A program made the translations under genes and the position numbers. The notes under the pieces are model-generated. The model searched no databases. It saw only the letters and a list, made by a program, of their open reading frames with translations, and was not told the origin of the DNA. Source: Elymus sibiricus (lineage: Eukaryota > Streptophyta > Magnoliopsida > Poales > Poaceae). Taken from it: 64,000 nucleotides of DNA. Within the stretch, counting starts at the first letter, position 1. The number at the start of each line of letters is the position of its first letter. Below are positions 1-10,774 of the stretch, one piece after another. The stretch lies in contig CM077676.1 in NCBI GenBank assembly GCA_039707655.1, positions 381,490,114 through 381,554,113 of the forward strand. The letters are read 5' to 3'.

Positions 1-2232
1 TATGAGTCTGTAGAGGAGTTAGATGATATGGATAAACTTGGACAAGGTTTTACGTCGGCCGATCCATTAGAAGAAATAGATATTGGAGATGGTTCAATTC
101 CTAGGCCGACATTTGTAAACAAAAATTTGAAAGCCGATTGTAAAATCAAGTTAATCGAGCTATTGAAAGAATATGTTTGTTGCTTTGCATGGGAATATCA
201 TGAAATGCCAGGTTTAAGCCGAGAGCTAGTGGAGCATCGGTCGCCTATAAAAGCCGGTTTTAGACCGTACAAACAATCGGCTAGAAAGTTTAATCCAAGA
301 ATATATGACCGGATCAAGGAAGAGATCGGTCGTTTGCTTAAAGCTAATTTTATTAGACCTTGCAGGTATGCCGAATGGATTTCTAATATTGTGCCAGTGG
401 AAAAGAAAGGCTCCGGCAAGTTGAGGGTGTGCATTGATTTCAGAGATTTGAATAGAGCTACGCCCAAAGATGAGTATCCTATGCCTATAGCCGACATGCT
501 TATTAATGATGCTTCTGGACATAAGGTTATTAGCTATCTTGATGGCAATGCGGGGTACAACCAAATTTTCATGGCCGAAGAGGACATGTCCAAAACGGCT
601 TTTCGGTGCCCCGGTTTCCTTGGATTATTTGAGTGGACAGTGATGACTTTTGGATTGAAGAATGCCGGCGCCACATATCAAAGGGCTATGAATTTGATTT
701 TTCATGATTTACTCGGTGTTATACTTGAAGTCTATATTGATGATATTGTTGTCAAATCGGATGCTTTTAAATCTCACTTAGCCGATTTGCGTTTAGTGTT
801 TGAGAGGATGAAGAAATATGGGCTGAAGATGAATCCTTTGAAGTGTGCGTTTGGCGTGTCGGCTGGTAAGTTTTTGGGTTTCATTATTCATGAAGATGGC
901 ATAGAGATTGATCCCAAAAAGATAGAAGCTATACAAAAAGTGGAGGCTCCAACATGCAAGAGAGATATGCAAAAATTCCTTGGCAAGGTCAATTATTTGA
1001 GGAGGTTCATAGCTAATTTGTCAGGGAAGGTTGATGCATTTACTCATATCCTTCGGTTGAAGAATGATGTTGATTTTACTTGGGAGGCAAAACAGCAAGA
1101 GGCATTTGATATGATTAAGAATTATTTGTGCACTCCTCCGGCGATGAAGGCACCCAAACATAGAGAGCCCTTTAGACTTTATATTGCAGCCGAGGAAGGC
1201 GTTATTGGAGCTGTTTTGACTCAAGAAACCGAAGGAAAACAGCATGCTATCACTTATTTGAGCCGACGCCTATTGGATGCCGAGACAAGGTATACATTTA
1301 TTGAAAAATTATGCCTATGCTTATACTATGCTTGCACAAAATTGAGACATTATCTAGTACCAAGTGCTTGCATAGTAGCTTGTCAAACCGATGTCATTAA
1401 ATACATGTTGCATAGACCAATTCTTAGTGGTAGAATTGGTAAATGGGCTTATGCTTTAATTGAGTATGATTTGGCTTATGAGTCTCTAAAATCCATGAAA
1501 GGCCAAATTGTTGCTAATTTTATCGTTGAGCATCGGATTAATGACAAGCAAGATATTGATATAAACCTTGTCTCGTTAGTACCATGGAGATTATATTTTG
1601 ACGGTTCAGTTTGTAGCAACGGCCAAGGTGTTGGTATTGCTTATATATCTCCTCATGGTGCTGTTTTTGAAGCCTCATGCCGCTTAGAATATTTTTGCAC
1701 AAATAATCAAGCCGAATATGAAGCATTGTTATTCGGCTTAGAGATGTTACTGGCCATAGGTGCTACACATATTGAGGCTTTTGGTGATTCGTTATTAGTA
1801 GTGCGACAAGTATCCAAAGTTTTTCAATGTTTAGACGAATCACTTAATGTTTATCTTGATAAATGTCTGTATATAATTTCTACTTTGGATCATTTTAGCA
1901 TTGCTCATATATCTAGACATGATAATTGGAGAGCAAATGAGTTAGCACAGCAAGCATCTGGCTATCATGTCAATCATGGCATGTTTCATATCTCTCAAGA
2001 GCCGATGTCTTGTCTTGCTAATATAGGGGAGGCCGAACCAGAGCCCACTGATTCGGTCACTAACAATAAATCTAGTGCAGGTGAAAATCATGATTGGAGA
2101 AAGCCCATTATTGATTACTTGTACAATACGAGTGAAAGGGTGGACAGGGCTGTTCGGCGCATGGCTTTCAAATATACAATAAGAGACGGTGGTCTTTATC
2201 GCCGAACGGTTGAAGATGTTCTTTTGAAGTGA
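1..2232 (+). pseudogene. Element A pol, part 1: reverse transcriptase and two RNase H domains
   Basis: The frame is open from base 1, so the ORF began upstream; the first Met inside the window is at 28. From that Met, RT occupies about residues 40-300, with the YIDD active site at 236-239. A Ty3-type RNase H follows (about 390-490). A second RNase H starts at LYFDGS with the first catalytic Asp at about 525, followed by the NQAEYEAL and GDSLLV motifs. This double RNase H is typical of Tat elements and is thought to assist cDNA synthesis in virus-like particles. The frame ends at a TGA at 2230-2232, and integrase continues in the same frame directly after it. No other stop interrupts RT or RNase H, so this is a nearly intact polyprotein with one break. 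Confidence 0.9.
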
Positions 2233-3351
2233 TTGGACGAGGATCAAGCAAGAGTTGCTATGGGAGAGGTTCATGAAGGAATTTGCGGTACTCATCAGTC
2301 GTCCCCCAAGATGAAGTGGTTGTTACGACGTGCTGGATTTTATTGGCCGACGATGATCAATGATTGCTTCAGGTATTATAAAGGATGTGAAGCTTGTCAA
2401 AAATTTGGTGATATTCAGTTAGCTCCCGCTGCTATGTTACATCCTATTATCAAGCCGTGGCCCTTTAGAGGTTGGGGATTGGACTTTATTGGAGAGATTC
2501 ATCCTTTCTCTTCAAAGGGGCATCGGTTCGTGTTGGTGGCAACTGATTATTTCACTAAGTGGTCTGAAGCAGTACCTCTCAAGAATATGACGCATACGGA
2601 GGTAATTCAATTCATAAGTGAGCACATTATTCATAGATTCGGTATTCCGCAAACATTAACTACGGATCAAGGTTCATCTTTCATGTCTCATCAAGTTGGA
2701 GAATTTGCCGAATCATATAAGATAAAGTTGCTCAATTCCTCCCCGTATTATGCTCAAGCCAATGGACAAGCTGAGTCTAGCAACAAAATTTTGATCAAGC
2801 TCATCAAGAAGAAGATTGAAGATAATCCAAGAAGGTGGCATGAATTATTGTCCGAGGCTTTGTGGGCGCATAGAATCTCAAGGCATGGTGCGACGAAGGT
2901 AACTCCATATGAGCTCGTATACGGTCAAGAAGCCGTTTTACCGGTAGAGATAAATTTGAATGCTTTGAGAATAGCCAAACAAAATGATTTATCGGCAGTG
3001 GACTTTTATAACTTGATGATGGACAACGTTGATGAGGTTGCCGATAAACGTTTGACTGCATTAAAAGCCATAGAAAGGGACAAGTTGAGGGTAGCAAGAG
3101 CTTACAATAAGAAGGTCAAGTTGAAGAATTTTCAGATTGGTGATCTTGTGTGGAAGGTGATTCTACCGATTGGTTCAAAGAGCAGAAAATTCGGGAAGTG
3201 GTCTCCAAGCTGGGAAGGTCCTTTCAAGATTGCAAGAATAGTTCCCGGAAATTCATATTTGGTGGAATCCATGCAAGGAACATTGCTACCTCGAGCTCTC
3301 AATGGCAGATATTTGAAGAAGTACCACCCAAGTGTGTGGCAAGAAGCCTAA
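2233..3351 (+). pseudogene. Element A pol, part 2: integrase
   Basis: This is the in-frame continuation of part 1 after the TGA at 2230-2232; the first codon is TTG, so it has no start of its own. It holds the integrase N-terminal HHCC zinc-binding region (about residues 10-55, ending GCEACQKF). The catalytic core follows with all three acidic residues: D84 (in LDFIGE), D145 (in TTDQGSSF) and E181 (in GQAESSNK), giving the usual D-35-E spacing. The C-terminal part (about 270-370) is a typical Gypsy beta-barrel tail ending near LKKYHPSVWQEA; I see no chromodomain. The integrase itself has no internal stop. Unless the TGA is read through, it could not be made as part of the polyprotein. Confidence 0.88.
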
Positions 3352-3470
3352 ATAGGCAATGGCCGATATATAATTATCGTCCTCAGCACATATTAATGGC
3401 CGATGGAGTGTTGACATCGTCCTTAGAACAAGCCTAATGCAAATTATTTTTCGGCACACAAGTTTTGCCG

Positions 3471-3487
3471 AAAAACAGGGGGGCATG
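3471..3487 (+). other. Element A polypurine tract
   Basis: A purine-rich run (AAAAACAGGGGGG then CATG) sits directly in front of the LTR start at 3488. This is the expected priming site for plus-strand DNA synthesis. The 119 bp between the integrase stop and this tract have no coding signal. Confidence 0.75.
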
Positions 3488-5144
3488 TGTTGACACCTGA
3501 TTTTGGCACGATGCAAAATGCAGTAAAAGTGGACTCAAGCGAAAAGCTTGCCGGTTTTGAGTGCTTGCCGAAGACCCAAACAGAGGCAGGAGACGGCCCA
3601 GCAAGGAGGTGATCCGGCAAGGAGACGGCCTGGCAAGGAGGCGATCTGGCAAGGAGAAACTTTGATGTTTGGGCCATTGCCATCCGATCTCATCTCGAAA
3701 GCCGAAATTGTGTTCGAAGTACTGGGATTTTCTATCCAGAACACTATTCGGCTAATTACGCCCTCAAGATGATCTCATATGAGAAAACTTTCTACATGAA
3801 TTGTCTTCGTCTCGTCGAGTCGGTCGATTTTCATATAAAAATCGTCTCAATCCGAGTTCGTATACAAAAGTTAGAGCTATCTGAATGCAGCCATGTCAAG
3901 GGGCGAAATAAGACGCAGGAGACCAGACACGTCTTGGCGAGTGTCTGACGCAATGCGTGAGCAATTATCCATTCAAGATGGCCTCGAATCGAAAAACGTT
4001 CAACATGAAAGTTGTTCGTAACGTCGAAACGGTCAACTTTTCTTTTGGGCACATTTTCATCCGAGGTCGTTTACTGCCACAAAAAAGACCCGCAAGGCAC
4101 AGCCAGAAAGCTTGCCGGGATGGAGACCTTGCCGGGGAAACCTTGCCGGGATGAAAACCTTGCCGGGGTGTGAAAGCTGCCGGGATGGAAACCTTGCCGG
4201 GGAAATCTTGCCGGGATGGAAACCTTGCCGGGGTGAAAGCTTGCCGGGATGGAAACCTTGCCGGGGTGCTTGCCGGGAAAAGCTTGCCGGGGTGGAAACT
4301 GTCAAATCCGACCAGAAACTGAAGATGGGCTCAAATAATTATCTAGATGGCCTCAGATGAAAAAGTGTTCAACATGAAAGTTGTTCGTAACGTCGAGATG
4401 GTCAACTTTTCTTTTGGAGTCATCATCATCCGACATAGTATACGACCTGCAGAGACGCTACAAGAGTCGGACGGTCCAGTCAGCTACATAACCGAGTCCG
4501 ACTCGAAATTAAAGATGACCCCGTGGAGTATTCAAGATGGCCTTATTTGGAAAATTGATCAACATACGGATTATTGGCCTCGTCGAAGCGCACAAAATTT
4601 GTGTTTGGACCATCTCCATCGGAGGTCGTGTGCAGATTCCACGGCCCACGCAAGGAGCAAGACAGGAGATTGGACCAGATTCAGGATGAATCCGAGCGGG
4701 ACCAGAACTAGGACTCTAGAACGTGAATTAATGTAATTTTCTTGTAAGGAAAGCCTAGATGAATCCTTTGCTTGTACGGGAAGTCCAGCCGCCTCTTATA
4801 TATGTTAGGGGTGACGGCCGATTGAAAATATACACAATCGAACAAATCAATCTATACTACTTTTTCACCTACGTTTTGTCTCCTACCCTCGTATCTTCTT
4901 CCTCGTTCTTCGTGTTGGAGAGCTGCGAACTCCGAGGCCCTAGGGGCGAGCGAATCGACCTAGGGCAGCCCATTGCCGCCGCGCTCCCTGACGGGGTCCC
5001 TCCCGGGTGCGCGGGGTTTCGGGTCTTCAAAAGCGTCCTCCGGTTGTCTTGCGTATCGCGCTGCCGGTAGGACCTCCCTCGACGTGAGCTGCGGTGCATC
5101 ACCCCCGGCGTCAAGGGTACGCGTGATGCGTTCGTGTGTCAACA
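3488..5144 (+). repeat. Element A 3' LTR (1657 bp)
   Basis: The LTR begins TGTTGACAC and ends GTGTCAACA, a perfect 9 bp inverted terminal repeat. It follows the polypurine tract and is followed by DNA continuing B's LTR. Inside are a GCCGGG-rich minisatellite (about 4110-4285) and a diverged direct repeat of about 75 bp (3990-4070 and 4363-4435, both with CAACATGAAAGTTGTTCGTA). The last 250 bp are GC-rich. Small ORFs here are shadows. Confidence 0.88.
4109..4285 (+). repeat. Minisatellite in element A LTR
   Basis: About nine imperfect copies of a 14-30 bp unit built on CTTGCCGGGATGGAAAC and CTTGCCGGGGTGAAAG are arranged in tandem. A looser version (GGCAAGGAGGCGATC-like units) occurs earlier in the same LTR at about 3600-3655. 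The two blocks may be one repeat type in opposite orientations. Confidence 0.75.
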
Positions 5145-5305
5145 TGATGCTCACCACCGGGAGTGAGTAATTCCTTCGTAGGCTTGCTGGACGGTGATGA
5201 GTTGGATGAGATTTATCATGTAATCGAGTTAGTTTTGTTAGGGCTTGATCCCTAGTATCCACTATGTTATGAGATTGATGTTGCTATGACTTTGCTATGC
5301 TTAAT
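5145..5305 (+). repeat. Element B 5' LTR, fragment between element A and CACTA
   Basis: These 161 bp match the 3' LTR of B from about 29095 to 29255 with only a few substitutions. They end in the AAT that is one half of the CACTA target duplication (5303-5305). Confidence 0.9.
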
Positions 5306-5830
5306 CACTACAGGAATCAGTTACTTTGATGTCTGCCATAGCAGACGGCAAAGGCCCAGGCCACGGACGGCAAACAGCGTTGCCGTCTGCTGGCTGACGG
5401 CCCCACTTTCAGCATTGAAAATCAGGGTAAACAGCTTCTTTGCCGTCTGTAGAACGGCAACGGACGGCAAAGACGTTTACCGTCCTCCTTCCTGGCTAAG
5501 CTGACGGCAAAGGTACTGGACGGCAAAGTATAGCTGTTAGCCCCGTTAGGTGGCTAACGGCAGACTTTGCCGTGTGCCTACAGACGGCAAACAAACACTT
5601 TCCTTTGCCGTCTGCCAAGTGACGTCAGTAGGCCTGTGGCTGCCCGTCACTCCTGCTTTGCCTTTGCCGTCTGCCTGCTTTATCTTTGCCGTCTGCCAGC
5701 TGACGGCAGAATGACCAAATGGGTCAGACATGGTGCTCCCAGGTTGCACAGGTTGCTGCCACGTGGCACCTTTGTCGTCCGCCTACCGACGGCAAAGGCC
5801 TTTGCCGTCCGCTGGCGGACGGCAAAGTGC
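5306..5830 (+). repeat. CACTA left terminal inverted repeat and subterminal repeats
   Basis: After the terminal CACTACAGGAA, about a dozen copies of a short motif (TTTGCCGTCTGC and its complement GCAGACGGCAAA) occur in both orientations up to about 5830. In En/Spm-type elements such subterminal repeats are the binding sites for the TNPA-class protein. The GACGGCAAA core dominates the base composition here and produces several false ORFs. Confidence 0.88.
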
Positions 5831-6149
5831 CTGTATTGCCTCTTTTTTGTCTGTTTTCTGTTATTTCCCTGCATTTTCACAACACATATATGATATATAT
5901 AGTTTCAAGCTAAAGCATAGGCCATGTATTCCAACAATCCAACATCATTGTGAAATATTGAACAAGAGAACACATAGGCTATTAAAAGAACCAATACATA
6001 CATAGTTTCACACTGTTCATCCATATATAGATACATAGTTTCACATTGTTCATCAATACAAATCAAAACAAAAACTAAACACTAGCAGTCCATCAATGCC
6101 AGCTTCCATGAAGTGAATCAAATCTGCAAAATGGGAATAAGAAAGTTAG

Positions 6150-6154
6150 AAGAA

Positions 6155-6185
<31 letters not shown>

Positions 6186-6480
6186 AAGACTAGAAGAAGA
6201 AGAATAAGAAGAAGAAGAAGAAAGAGAAGAAAAATAATAAGAAGAAAGAAAGAAGAATAAGAATAAGAAGGAGTAGAAGATGGAGAAAAAGAAAGAAGAG
6301 AAAAAGGAAGAAAGAGAATATATTTTCTTCTTCTTCTCTCTTTTTCTCATCTTTCTTCTTCTCTTCTATGTTTTTATCATTTTCCTTCTCATTCTTCTTC
6401 TTTTATTCTTTATTTTTCTTCTCTTTCTTCTTCTATTCTTTCTTTTTCTCCTCTTCCTTGTTTTTCTTCTTATTCCTTAT
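6150..6480. repeat. GAA microsatellite followed by TTC microsatellite
   Basis: About 160 bp of degenerate (GAA/GAAGAATAA)n at 6150-6310 is followed by about 155 bp of degenerate (TTC)n at 6320-6475. Back to back they form a large imperfect inverted repeat. The block falls within the predicted last intron of the TNPA-like gene (about 7002-6124). Confidence 0.9.
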
Positions 6481-6960
6481 TTGTGTCATTTTAGAGCTAA
6501 CTTAGGTAATTATGCCATTTTAGAGCTAACTAAGCTTATTATGTCATTTTGGAGGAAAATAAGGTAAGTATAGGTCATTATTGAGCTAACTTAGGTGATT
6601 ATGCCATTTTTGAGCTAACTAAGCTTATTATGTCAATTTGGAGGAAAATAAGGTAAGTATAGGTCATTTTTGTGCTAATTTTGGTAATTATGCCATTTTT
6701 GAACTAACTTAGGTAAGTATAGGTCATTATTGAGCTAACTTAGCTTATTATGTCATTTTGGAGGAAAATAAGCTAAGTATATGACATTTATGAGCTAACC
6801 AAGGTTATTATGCCATTTTTGACCTAACTAAACTAATTATGTCATAAATGAACTAAATAAGCTAATTATATCATTTTGGAGGATAATTAGCTAAGTATGT
6901 CTTTTTTGGGGAAAATAAGCTAAGTATGTGGCATATTAGGGCTAACTAGCATGTACGAAG
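6480..6960. repeat. 30 bp tandem repeat with 90-120 bp higher-order period
   Basis: About 16 imperfect units of the type ATTATGCCATTTTTGAGCTAA are arranged in tandem. A variant unit with TTTTGGAGGAAAATAAG returns about every 90-120 bp (near 6543, 6632, 6752 and 6870). The array lies in the predicted last intron of the TNPA-like gene. No coding signal. Confidence 0.82.
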
Positions 6961-8799
6961 CTAAGTATGCATTTGTTAAGAAAAACACTAGAGAAAACTT
7001 ACCGTCGTCGTCATCACGGAGGTCAAGCACCGGGGTTGCTCTGGCAGTCACCTAGAGAAGGTTGCCCTGGAGAAGGGGTGTGCGATGCGGCTCGGGAGTT
7101 ATGCTGCACCAAAGATCATTTGCAATGTCTCGTTAGCATGATGACACTCAAATGTTAAGACTAGTAACTAATGACCATTCAAATGAAACTCACCGTTCCC
7201 ACCGGAGTAATGACTGGCATCGGCGGAGGGGTCTGACCGGTCTTCTCACACATAGACTGCACATTTGGTTTTGATGAGTCAGTCATATTAGTTAGTAATG
7301 AAACGAACATTACGTGCATGATTTGGCTAATATGCAGAAGAAACTTACCACGAGGAGCTCGTACATGGCCCGGTGAGCCACCTCATTCCGTGCCCTCTCC
7401 TCCTCCAACAACCTAGCCGTCTTCTCCTCCAACAGCAATTCCTTCTCCGCCGCCACCCGGTCCCTCTCCTCCAGAAGCGCCTGGGTTGTCGCTCTCTCTT
7501 TCTGAAGAGCAGCCTGCAACACCACTCCTCGTTAGCATTGTAATCATCGATGGCCGCACACACAATGTAATGGAGGAAAGATATCTGAGTCCGTATAACT
7601 AACCTCGATGGCGAGATCGACTGGCCGTGGACGAGTCCTTATCTCAGGACAGGAGCTCGTTTGGCGCGCCTTGATCTCCGGGAGAGTGAGAGGACAACGT
7701 ATCAGTCCATCTCCAATGGCTATCAAGCCATGGGGCCTCCCGCCACCAGATATCATCAGCAGCTCTAGATCAATAGGATGCTGGCTCGGGTTATAGTCCT
7801 CCCCTTTCCTCGCCTTCGCCTCCGTGTTGTACCTCACGAGCTTGTGGTGGGAGGAGATGTTGGTGAACTTTTCTGGATGATCGAGGTCAGACTTAGAGAA
7901 TGCCTTGGCCTTCTTGTACGAGGCAGTATGGGCCATGGCATAGAGGTCGTACACCTCTGGCACCTCTGTGTTATTGTGTCGCACCTAAAAGAGAGGAACA
8001 AAGTATTAGTAAAGGGCTCAAGCTAGCATGAAGAATGAATTGCATGAATCATGAAGCAAACCACATACCCAGTTCCGCCCGAACTGATATAAGTTGGCGC
8101 TGCCTTGATGGTGTGGCACACCAACCATTTGGGCATGCCGGTCCTTGGCATTGTTGTGGACGGCTCGTCAGTGGTTTGTGCACCACTCATCCACCAACGC
8201 CTCCCAACAATCCATCTTATCCGCACACCATCTCGGGGGCACCTAAGTTAGTAAAGAGAAATTTGAGCGCTACGCCTATGAATCAAATCAAGGAAACTAA
8301 GTACAAGGCCTTAAGAATAGGTAATTACCTTCATGTACTGATGCTTCTTCAGAAACTTTTCGCGGCATGACGGCTTGTCCTTCTTAATACCACGCGTGGC
8401 GTAGTAGTCTCGAACAGCCTGCGGCCGAGCCTTGTGCCGTAAGTTTTGTAATAGGCGCTTGCACTCGGTATCGATAACCTTTGCCGCGTCCTCCTCGTAT
8501 CCCTCCTCACACCTGTAGAAGGTCTGCAATGAAACGAGACAACACTGATTAGTACAATAACTAGCTATTGTTAATTTTTAATTGTGTAAAGGAGAAATTA
8601 CCCAAAAGCTTCTGATCACCATCTCGGCCCTCGTGTGGCACAAGACACCGTTGATCATCTCCTCCGGCGGGGCCTGGGCAGCCAAGTAGTGCTCCCAGCT
8701 CATTCCTAGCTGTCGAAGCTGACCCTCACCGGGCATCCATTGGGGACTGTTAATTCGTGGCATGCTGATGAGGAGATCGGAGGAATATCTCGTAGGCCT

Positions 8800-9609
8800 A
8801 TGGCTGTCGCTTCCAACCTCTCATTTCTTCATCTAAGTGCCTCGAAGGACAAGAATGATTCATCCACTGAATTATCTAAGTTTGGTTTAATTCATGATTG
8901 TGCTACTGATCTTTTTGGAGCTGGTTCTTCGGTTAACACTATTGATCATTCTTCTTTGGATTCTGGTTCTCGGGCGAATTATTTGAATCATGTTCCCCAC
9001 AGAGTTGGTTTTGGAAACACTACGTCTACGGGCGATCCCCTGCATGCATGCATTCAATTTGGGGGATGGGCCCCAATAACAATCAAGCCTAACAGAATGG
9101 CCAGCTTACCGCCCTTCTCAGGGAAAATTTTCTCTCGGGATTATTGGAATTCTTTACCGGAGAACACTCTTTATCATATTATGGACCTCTGGCAGGCCAA
9201 ATATTCTGACGCTGAGGTTAAAGTCGCTCTTGGTATTTCAGCAGTGCCCACATTGGATTTTATACACTCCAGGTTATTGCTCTGTTCACGGTGCTCTGCC
9301 ATTGGCCATCTGGTCATGGACTGTAAAGCACATATTTGTGATAAGTGTACACACTTTCAACGTGCTTGTATCTGCAGAAATAATACTATACCAAGGGAGT
9401 GCACAATTTGTAATGATCGTGGTCATGAGCAGCCGTTTTGTCCTGCACTTCGGAAATGCTACAAGTGCTCATTCTTGGGCCATCTGGGCCGCAATTGTGA
9501 GAGACGGTCACCTGGAGACCTTAGCCTTACTTGGAAACCAAAGAGAAGCCCAGCCTTGACCGTGAAACAGAATGACACGTCCTTTATTCCGGGGCTAAGA
9601 AAGTTATAA
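8800..9609 (+). pseudogene. LINE ORF1, part 1: zinc-knuckle protein
   Basis: The first Met in frame is at 8800. The C-terminal half has a run of Cys/His zinc knuckles: CSRCSAIGHLVMDC, then CDKC..CIC, CTICNDRGHEQPFC, and CYKCSFLGHLGRNC. This arrangement fits ORF1 proteins of plant L1 elements, which bind the element RNA. I see no clear DUF4283 domain upstream of the knuckles, which suggests loss of the 5' end. The frame stops at 9607-9609 and the continuation is in another frame from about 9675. Confidence 0.72.
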
Positions 9610-9674
9610 TATCTCGGGGTTTCCGTAAAATCTGGGTTCCAAAACGGAAAGCTCGATCAGGTGATTCTGTTGCA

Positions 9675-10760
9675 GTGATTCCCACGGCTCCGCCGTCTGC
9701 GCGTCCGGTTTCCTGTCGCCATACTGTACCTCCACCTCCCTCATCGACCATCCAGTTGCGTACACCTCCAACCGAATCTCAACCTGACGTGCCACCGTCC
9801 CCCAAACCACCGCCGCCCCCTCCAGTACCACATACGACCATGGCCAACTTCCCTGTCGTGCCCTTCCAGTTCACTCCGATGACAGCGGAGATTGAGCGGG
9901 GTCCGGCTAACAGGATTGCCGACCTGGAGTTCTTGGAGTGGCTTTGGTCCATCTCTTTTGGACGACACGTTCCCCGCATCACAGGGGCGACTGTCACACT
10001 CGACACTTTCTTCCCTGTGAATTTCCTGCCACTGTTTGGGGCTGTCAGTCTGGCTGTTTGTGTGAAAATGTTAGAGGTCATGCCTATGCCAGTTGTTGAC
10101 TCACAGTTTGCAGATGCTCTGACGCATGGCTTCTTGTTGCCAAAGGAAATCTGGGTACTCTACGCTGCTTCTGTCTCTCCTCTGGTATTGGAACCTGGAA
10201 TTGAGTCGGGGTCCATGAGTTATGTCCATGGGCCGGAGGATGCAGCCCTGTTTTCAAATACCTACGTTCCCGCCACTGCCATGGAAGAGTCAACCTATGG
10301 GCCTCCGGATGTCACTTGTGGCGAACATGCTCTTGGGCCAAACTGTGATCACCCACTGCAGTGTACTTCCTTGACCCCTTTTTAGCGTATGACACAGAAT
10401 GAAACTGCTTCTGTTGACACCACTGGACTCAGGCATAGTACCAGATGCAATAAGTATAACGGATTCAGGGTGCCACCCCCATCTAATAGGAAAGTTCATC
10501 AATCCAAGGTCAAGCCTAGGAAGGACCCAGCTGTGAAAAGCCATCTGTCGGCCACGGCTTCAAGTATGATCCCTCAGCCAGACAACAGTTGCGCTGATTC
10601 TATGGAAGAACCACCTGCCCAGTCTAATAAGATACCTCCTATTACACCCATTGCTACTATCCAGTGCATTGGCACAAACTGGTGTGGCATTCCACCTACA
10701 GAACTTAGCTCAGAGAAGCTTCTAGCTAAGCCCCAGACAGACAAAGACTGCAATCAGTAG
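9675..10760 (+). pseudogene. LINE ORF1, part 2: proline-rich linker and C-terminal region
   Basis: This is a different frame from part 1, so a frameshift lies near 9610-9675. A proline-rich linker (PPPPSS... to SPKPPPPPP) is followed by a segment starting MANFPVVPFQF, which resembles a block common in wheat LINE proteins. An in-frame TAG at 10383-10385 interrupts it. After that comes a Ser/Arg/Lys-rich tail with LRHSTRCNKYNGF, like the RRSxR motif at the C-terminus of such proteins. I cannot assign a function beyond an ORF1-associated region. Confidence 0.6.
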
Positions 10761-10774
10761 GTGTGATGTCGCAA

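Larger units (their letters stand above)
1..5144 (+). mobile_element. Element A: Tat-type Ty3/Gypsy LTR retrotransposon, 3' part
   Basis: The visible part runs from inside pol to the end of the 3' LTR; gag, protease and the 5' LTR lie left of the window. Domain order is RT, RNase H, a second plant-type RNase H, integrase, polypurine tract, LTR. The second RNase H is the mark of the Tat lineage (Retand/Ogre group). The element is inserted in the 5' LTR of element B: bases after 5144 continue B's LTR and match the uninterrupted sequence in B's 3' LTR near 29095. The predicted 5 bp target duplication begins at 5145 (TGATG), but its left partner is outside the window. I do not assign a named family. 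Confidence 0.9.

Noticed and set aside
4057..4360. ORFs of 82 codons with repeated Pro-Gly-Arg units
   Set aside because: They are translations of the GCCGGG minisatellite in the LTR of element A.
5330..5830. Regular short repeats resembling a CRISPR array
   Set aside because: Repeats occur in both orientations with variable spacing at both ends of a CACTA element. These are subterminal transposase sites in plant DNA.
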